The position numbers and the translations under genes were made by a program. From NCBI GenBank assembly GCA_937138255.1, contig CAKZOU010000066.1:1-64000 (forward strand): 64,000 nt of DNA, given 5' to 3'. The DNA comes from an uncultured Paracoccaceae bacterium. Its GTDB lineage: Bacteria; Pseudomonadota; Alphaproteobacteria; Rhodobacterales; Rhodobacteraceae. The notes beneath the pieces are model-generated. The model was not told the origin of the DNA and did no database searches. It saw only the letters and a program-made list of their open reading frames with translations. Shown piece after piece: positions 59,629-64,000 of the stretch (the first letter of the stretch is position 1; every line of letters starts with the position of its first letter).

Positions 59629-61260
59629 TTAGGCCAGAGCGGTTACCTTTGAAGGCGCAAAATTCACCGCGCCTTCCTCTTCCAAATAGATAAAGCCGTT
59701 CGGAGGCAGCTCGAGCTTGCCTCCGGCCAGATGTGCGGCCATCGGACCGACAGCTTGGGCCTTGCCCTCGACTGACAGGCCAATGGCCCGATCCGACAGG
59801 TTGAAAACCCCTGTCAGAACCTTTCCTCCATAGCTGCGCCGGATCGCCAGAAGCGGTTCGGGCAGGACGGGGAACTCGGTCGCGCCGAGCCGAAGCTCGT
59901 CGCGCGATGTGCGGAAGGAAAGCGTGGCGCGATAGGCGTTCAGAACGCTCGCGGCATCTGCCTCTTGAAGATCGACCGCGCGTGCGGCCTGCGGCGCCTT
60001 GACCGGCAACCACGGCGCGCCGGTGGTAAAGCCCGCGTGGTGGGCGTGGGCCTCCCAGACCATCGGAGTCCGGCAACCGTCGCGGCCTTTGTGATCGGGC
60101 CAGAAATCAATATAGCCAAGATCGGTCAGCTCATGGAATTCGATGTCGGTCTCGGTCTGGCCGAGTTCCTCGCCCTGATAGATGCCCAAGGTGCCGGGGA
60201 AGCTGCACAGAAGCGCGATCGACTGGCGCGCCACCGCATCCACATCGCCGCCCGGCCTGGTCCAGCGCGTCGCATGGCGGCGCACATCGTGGTTGGAGAA
60301 CGACCAGCAGGGCCAGCCGTCAGGTGCTTTCTTGAGGAAGTTGGTGATCCGCGTGCGGAAATGTTCGGCCGTATGGGCATCCCCCAGAAACTCGAAGGAA
60401 TAGGCCATGTGCAGCCGGTCATCGCCCGAGGTGTACTCGGCCATCACCTCGATCGGCCGGATCGATTCGCCCACCTCGCCGACCAGCATCCGCGCGTCAT
60501 ACTCGTCGGTCAGCGCGCGGATGCGGCGCAGGACGGCGATGTTTTCAGGCTGGGTCTTGGAATAGACGTGATCCTGCGCCTCGTAAGGATTGCCGGGAAA
60601 CTCGATCCAGCCCGAGGGCGGGTTGTCGCGCAAGAGCTTGTCGTGGACATAGAAATTCACGGTATCGAGGCGGAAGCCATCAACGCCGCGCTCCAGCCAG
60701 AAGCGCATCGTTTCCAGAAGCGCATCGACGACATCGGGGTTGTGAAAGTTGAGGTCGGGCTGCTCGGTCAGGAAGTTGTGGAGGTAATACTGCCGGCGCC
60801 GCGCCTCGAACATCCAGGCCGACCCGCCAAACACCGATGGCCAGTTGTTGGGAGGCGTGCCATCGGGTTGGGGATCGGCCCAGACGTACCAGTCGGCCTT
60901 GGGGCTGGTCTTGCTCTGGCGGCTTTCCTGAAACCAGGGGTGCTGATCGCTGGTGTGGCTGATCACCTGGTCGATGATGACCTTGAGGCCCAGCGCGTGC
61001 GCCCGCGCGACCAGCGCATCAAAGTCCGCGAGCGTGCCGAAGACAGGATTGACGCCGGTGTAATCCGAGACGTCATAACCCATGTCCTTGTCGGGCGAGG
61101 TAAAGAACGGCGAGAGCCAGATCGCATCGACGCCGAGAGAGGCAACGTGACCCAAGCGGCGAGTGATGCCCGGCAGATCGCCGATCCCGTCGCCGTTGTC
61201 GTCCTGAAACGAGCGCGGATAGATCTGGTAGATCACCGCATCCCGCCACCATTCCCGCAT
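59629..61260 (-). CDS. GH13 alpha-glucosidase/oligo-1,6-glucosidase
   Basis: A 543-residue glycoside hydrolase of family 13. The catalytic Asp is in G-F-R-L-D-T-V-N-F (about 200-208), the acid/base Glu in L-V-G-E-V-G-E, and the third Asp in F-S-N-H-D-V-R-R. I start at 61260 (M-R-E-W-W-R-D-A-V-I-Y-Q-I-Y-P-R-S-F) as the canonical N-terminus. It lacks a signal peptide, so it hydrolyses alpha-glucosides in the cytoplasm after import. It is the first gene of the minus-strand operon and diverges from the LacI-type gene. Confidence 0.94.
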   Translation of the reverse strand: MREWWRDAVIYQIYPRSFQDDNGDGIGDLPGITRRLGHVASLGVDAIWLSPFFTSPDKDMGYDVSDYTGVNPVFGTLADFDALVARAHALGLKVIIDQVISHTSDQHPWFQESRQSKTSPKADWYVWADPQPDGTPPNNWPSVFGGSAWMFEARRRQYYLHNFLTEQPDLNFHNPDVVDALLETMRFWLERGVDGFRLDTVNFYVHDKLLRDNPPSGWIEFPGNPYEAQDHVYSKTQPENIAVLRRIRALTDEYDARMLVGEVGESIRPIEVMAEYTSGDDRLHMAYSFEFLGDAHTAEHFRTRITNFLKKAPDGWPCWSFSNHDVRRHATRWTRPGGDVDAVARQSIALLCSFPGTLGIYQGEELGQTETDIEFHELTDLGYIDFWPDHKGRDGCRTPMVWEAHAHHAGFTTGAPWLPVKAPQAARAVDLQEADAASVLNAYRATLSFRTSRDELRLGATEFPVLPEPLLAIRRSYGGKVLTGVFNLSDRAIGLSVEGKAQAVGPMAAHLAGGKLELPPNGFIYLEEEGAVNFAPSKVTALA

Positions 61261-61333
61261 TGCCACATCCCCGATTCGCCGCTGGTGCGGCTCTTGATTC
61301 GGGGCCAAGGCTAACAATATTTCCGAAAAACTC

Positions 61334-61343
61334 AAAACGTTTT
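61334..61343. promoter_or_regulatory. LacI-type operator upstream of the glucosidase-malEFG operon
   Basis: AAAACGTTTT is a perfect palindrome around the central CG typical of LacI-family sites. It lies 74 bp before the glucosidase start in the divergent promoter region, and is the likely operator for the adjacent repressor. Confidence 0.65.
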
Positions 61344-61385
61344 AAATACCGATATATTTCGCATATGCAGCATTTTCACTTTTTA

Positions 61386-61414
61386 TTGTCATGTCGGTTT
61401 CGAATCGCTAGGTT
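61386..61414 (+). promoter_or_regulatory. Possible promoter of the lacI-malK unit
   Basis: TTGTCA (61386-61391), a 17-bp spacer, and TAGGTT (61409-61414). The -35 matches five of six consensus bases. A LacI-type site lies directly downstream at 61422-61434. Confidence 0.45.
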
Positions 61415-61421
61415 CAGTTTC

Positions 61422-61434
61422 TGAAACGGTTTGA
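61422..61434. promoter_or_regulatory. Second LacI-type operator, before the regulator gene
   Basis: TGAAACGGTTTGA is an imperfect palindrome with the AAACG core, located over the expected transcription start region and 10 bp before the LacI-type start codon. It suggests autorepression. Confidence 0.5.
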
Positions 61435-61444
61435 ATGGCGGCGA

Positions 61445-62494
61445 ATGGCGACCCTCAAGGATATCAGCGCAGAGCTTGGCCTCTCGGTGGCGACAGTCAG
61501 CCGGGCGCTCAACGGCTTTCCTGAGGTCAGCGCCCGCACCCGTGCGCGCGTTCAGGACGTGGCCGACCGTATCGGCTATAAACCCAACCGCATCGCCCAA
61601 CGGCTTGTCACCGGGCGGTCGGGCATGGTGGGGTTCATCGCCAAGCTCAACGCCGACATGACCGCCGACCAGACCTTCTTGGAGATTCTGACGGGCCTGA
61701 CGGCGGCGCTGGCTGAACGCGATGTCGATCTCGTCCTGTCGGTTGATCAGCACGATGATCCGGTCACGGTCTATGAGCGGATGCTCGAGCGCGGCATCCT
61801 CGATGGCTTCATCCTCAACGCCCCGGTGCCAAACGATCCGCGCGTCGCCTTCCTGCAATCGCGCGGCATTCCCTTCGTGATGCACGGCCAGTCAGAGCAG
61901 GTGGTGGATTATCCCTTCTACGGGATCGACAACCGCGCCGTGAGCCGCGATGCCGTGAGCCTTCTCGCAACGCTCGGCCACCGCCGGATCGCGCTTTTGA
62001 ACGGCGATATTCGTTTCTCCTTCGCTATCGACCGCGAGCAGGGATTTCGCGAGGCGATCGCCGAGGAGGGGCTCAACACCCCCGAGGCCTTCATCGGCCA
62101 TGAAACCCCTTCGGAAAGTTACGGCTACACCGAGGCGCTCGCCATGCTTTCTGGCCGTCGCGGCACGAAGCCAACAGCCATCATCTGCGGTTCGACACTG
62201 ATCGCAGCCGGCGTCATGCGTGCCGCCAAAGATCTCGGGCTTTCGGTTCCTTCGGATCTGTCGCTGATCGCCCATGACGATGCCTTGCCCCAATTCCGCG
62301 CTGTGAATTTCGATCCGCCCCTAACGGTCACCCGCTCGCCGCTGCGTGATGCCTGTAGCCCGCTCGCCAATCACCTGATTGATCACATCTCTGGCGGCGA
62401 CGCCGAAACCCTTCAATCCCAGATCCGCGCCGAGCTTATCGTGCGCGAAAGCACCGGACCCGTCCCCAAAGGAGGCACCGATCCATGGCCCTAG
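61445..62494 (+). CDS. LacI family transcriptional repressor of the alpha-glucoside locus
   Basis: A 349-residue LacI-type repressor. The helix-turn-helix T-L-K-D-I-S-A-E-L-G-L-S-V-A-T-V-S-R-A-L-N-G (split across residues about 3-24) with the hinge R-I-A-Q-R-L is followed by a periplasmic-binding-fold effector domain. It lies between the glucosidase and malK genes; two LacI-type sites flank its promoter. The gene ends overlapping the malK start by 10 nt, so repressor and ATPase are translated from one message. Effector probably an alpha-glucoside such as maltose or trehalose. Confidence 0.92.
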   Translation: MATLKDISAELGLSVATVSRALNGFPEVSARTRARVQDVADRIGYKPNRIAQRLVTGRSGMVGFIAKLNADMTADQTFLEILTGLTAALAERDVDLVLSVDQHDDPVTVYERMLERGILDGFILNAPVPNDPRVAFLQSRGIPFVMHGQSEQVVDYPFYGIDNRAVSRDAVSLLATLGHRRIALLNGDIRFSFAIDREQGFREAIAEEGLNTPEAFIGHETPSESYGYTEALAMLSGRRGTKPTAIICGSTLIAAGVMRAAKDLGLSVPSDLSLIAHDDALPQFRAVNFDPPLTVTRSPLRDACSPLANHLIDHISGGDAETLQSQIRAELIVRESTGPVPKGGTDPWP

Positions 62495-63573
62495 ACCAGT
62501 CAACCACCGCGGCCGCGCTTGAAATCAATGCGCTGAAGAAAAGCTATGGCGCGGTCGAAGTTTTGAAAGACGTCAACGTTTCGATGGCTCCGGGCGAGTT
62601 TCTTGTGCTGGTCGGTCCGTCGGGCTGCGGCAAGTCAACGCTTCTCAACTGCATCGCCGGGCTGGAAGAGATCACGTCGGGTGAACTGAAGATCGGTGGG
62701 CGCGATGTGACGAACGAACCGCCGAAAGACCGCGACATCGCGATGGTGTTTCAGTCCTACGCGCTTTATCCGACGATGACCGTGGCCGAAAACATCGGCT
62801 TTGGCATGAAGATCCGCAAGGTGCCGGCCGAAAAGGCCAAGGCCAAGATCGACGAGGTTGCCAAGCTCTTGCAGATCGACCACCTGCTCGACCGCCAGCC
62901 AAGCCAGCTTTCCGGCGGCCAGCGCCAGAGGGTCGCCATGGGCCGTGCGCTGGTGCGTGAACCCAAGCTGTTCCTTTTCGACGAGCCGCTCTCTAACCTC
63001 GACGCCAAACTGCGCGTCGAGATGCGCGCCGAGATCAAGCGCCTGCACAAGACGACCGGCGCTTCGATCGTTTATGTCACTCACGACCAGATCGAAGCGA
63101 TGACGCTGGCGACCCGGATTGTCGTTCTGAAAGGTGGGATCGTTCAGCAGATCGGAACCCCGCACGAAATCTATGACCGGCCGACCAATACATTCGTCGC
63201 CGATTTCATGGGAACGCCGCCGATGAACCTGATGCCGGCCACCGTGACCAAGAAGGGCCTTCTGCTCGGCGATCAGGAAGTCGATATGGGCAAGGGATGG
63301 GGCGACCGAAAGTTGCCCGAGCAGGTGATCGCCGGCATCCGGCCCGAACACGTCTTTGTGGCAAGCGACAAGGCCGATCTGCGGCTTCGTCCGGAGATGG
63401 TCGAACATACCGGAGCCGAGAGCTTTGTCCTGTTCCGTCTGGCGGGCAAACCGTTCCTTGCCAAGCTTCCGGGCCGGTTTGACGAGGATGCGCCGGGCGA
63501 GCTTGAGCTCGAGATCGACCGTGCCGCTGTCAACCTCTTTGACGCCACGACCGGGATGCGCATCGATTCCTGA
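62485..63573 (+). CDS. malK: Sugar ABC transporter ATP-binding protein (MalK/UgpC type)
   Basis: A 362-residue ATPase of the CUT1 sugar transporters. Walker A G-P-S-G-C-G-K-S-T, signature L-S-G-G-Q-R-Q-R-V-A-M-G-R, Walker B L-F-L-F-D-E-P-L-S-N-L-D and H-loop T-H-D are intact; the C-terminal TOBE/MalK domain (about 245-362) contains the G-I-R-P-E-H motif. AAGGAGG precedes the ATG, which overlaps the repressor gene. It powers MalFG encoded on the other strand. Confidence 0.94.
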   Translation: MALDQSTTAAALEINALKKSYGAVEVLKDVNVSMAPGEFLVLVGPSGCGKSTLLNCIAGLEEITSGELKIGGRDVTNEPPKDRDIAMVFQSYALYPTMTVAENIGFGMKIRKVPAEKAKAKIDEVAKLLQIDHLLDRQPSQLSGGQRQRVAMGRALVREPKLFLFDEPLSNLDAKLRVEMRAEIKRLHKTTGASIVYVTHDQIEAMTLATRIVVLKGGIVQQIGTPHEIYDRPTNTFVADFMGTPPMNLMPATVTKKGLLLGDQEVDMGKGWGDRKLPEQVIAGIRPEHVFVASDKADLRLRPEMVEHTGAESFVLFRLAGKPFLAKLPGRFDEDAPGELELEIDRAAVNLFDATTGMRIDS

Positions 63574-63660
63574 TCGGCAATAGTCCGTTCACCGATTATT
63601 CCTTTCCTGTTTACCCAACTTCGTTAGTCTGGGGAAAATGAAGTGAGGCAAATCGGAACG

Positions 63661-64000
63661 ATGCAGCGACCCCTGACCCGTGCAGGTCTGGCCCTAGCGT
63701 GCCTTGCGCCCGCCCTTTCGGCCTGCGGACCTACGGCGGCGCCCATTCCTGAGGAGAGTGGGTATTTCGACGTCTTCTACGATGTCTACTTCGTGGAAAG
63801 TTTTGCCCCCTACGCCGAGGCCGCATCAAACCTCGTCACCAACGACGCGCGATACCTTTTCGAAAAGTCGTTTGGCTGGTTCTTCTCGGATGCTCCCACT
63901 GTAACCTACAACAGCTACCCACTTGAATCATCGCGCGTTCAGTTCGCCCATGCCGCAGGGCTGACGGGGCAGGGTCAGATCATAGGATTCCTCGACTCTG
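63661..64000 (+). CDS. Subtilisin-like (S8) serine protease lipoprotein, 3' part beyond the window
   Basis: The frame is open from the ATG at 63661 to the window edge (113 residues). The N-terminus is a lipoprotein signal with L-S-A-C as lipobox (Cys near residue 22). Residues about 95-113 read F-A-H-A-A-G-L-T-G-Q-G-Q-I-I-G-F-L-D-S, the start of a subtilase catalytic domain, whose Asp is the first member of the Asp-His-Ser triad. The 70-residue linker between (Tyr/Phe-rich) is not a recognised domain. Probably a surface or periplasmic protease; the rest is outside the window, so the activity cannot be confirmed. Confidence 0.72.
   Translation, partial: MQRPLTRAGLALACLAPALSACGPTAAPIPEESGYFDVFYDVYFVESFAPYAEAASNLVTNDARYLFEKSFGWFFSDAPTVTYNSYPLESSRVQFAHAAGLTGQGQIIGFLDS

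Noticed and set aside
1-64000. CRISPR arrays, IS elements, prophage, tRNA or rRNA genes
   Set aside because: No direct-repeat array, transposase, integrase, tRNA cloverleaf or rRNA-like sequence was seen while reading; base and codon use look even throughout. A tRNAscan and ISfinder run would be decisive.

Overview
The window looks like chromosomal DNA of an alphaproteobacterium of the order Rhodobacterales (Rhodobacter/Roseobacter group). The evidence is the high GC content, an F0-only ATP synthase operon atpI-atpB-atpE-atpX-atpF with no F1 genes beside it, ffh followed by acetyltransferases and a chorismate mutase, proteins of families typical of this order (DUF5928-type glycosyltransferase, DUF1523), and the general codon and protein style. 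I see no insertion sequence, prophage, CRISPR array, tRNA or rRNA. Coding density is very high, many genes overlap by 4 nt, and only one gap exceeds 300 bp (3416-3727).

Layout. 1-3415 (minus): chorismate mutase (cut by the window edge), three tandem GNAT acetyltransferases and ffh. 3728-6782: an esterase, a LysR regulator with an EamA exporter, and an ArsR-type regulator. 7014-9598: the F0 operon, closed by a strong terminator. 9663-18470: a FadR-type regulator, an OmpA-like lipoprotein, DNA repair (Ada-like methyltransferase, nth), a PfkB kinase, a HIT protein, a surface-glycan pair (DUF5928/GT14 glycosyltransferase and sulfotransferase), an ABC ATPase, a zinc-finger protein and a cupin. 18617-21424: polA. 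21491-29445: an oligopeptide-type ABC transporter operon flanked by an alkaline-phosphatase-superfamily enzyme and a CocE/NonD hydrolase. 29576-30043: a small heat-shock gene with its own heat-shock-type promoter and RNA-thermometer-like leader. 30163-34914: a secreted trypsin-like protease and glycolate oxidase glcDEF. 35055-43911: DUF1285, EamA, hydroxypyruvate isomerase, gabD, an esterase, a P1 peptidase with an SDR, an L,D-transpeptidase, a cupin and two small membrane proteins. 43974-48248: AraC regulator, deoC and a two-domain aldehyde dehydrogenase. 48383-55879: rpe, then a hydantoinase/oxoprolinase operon with an FAD amine oxidase and a uronate-dehydrogenase-like enzyme, and a LysR regulator. 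55942-63573: a maltose/alpha-glucoside uptake locus (glucosidase-malE-malF-malG diverging from lacI-malK). 63661-64000: the start of a subtilase lipoprotein.

How genes work together. glcDEF oxidises glycolate to glyoxylate, and hyi isomerises hydroxypyruvate and tartronate semialdehyde nearby. deoC yields acetaldehyde, which the adjacent aldehyde dehydrogenase could oxidise. The MalEFGK transporter imports alpha-glucosides that the co-transcribed glucosidase cleaves, under a LacI-type repressor with visible operators.

Most notable non-coding signals: (1) a 60-bp repeat that fills four convergent gene junctions from stop codon to stop codon, with a degenerate copy behind ffh; (2) a ROSE-like RNA thermometer in the hsp20 leader, behind a sigma-32-type promoter; (3) a near-identical palindromic operator upstream of the FadR-type regulator gene and of deoC; (4) five convergent gene pairs sharing a 4-nt double stop. 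All CDS coordinates include the stop codon.
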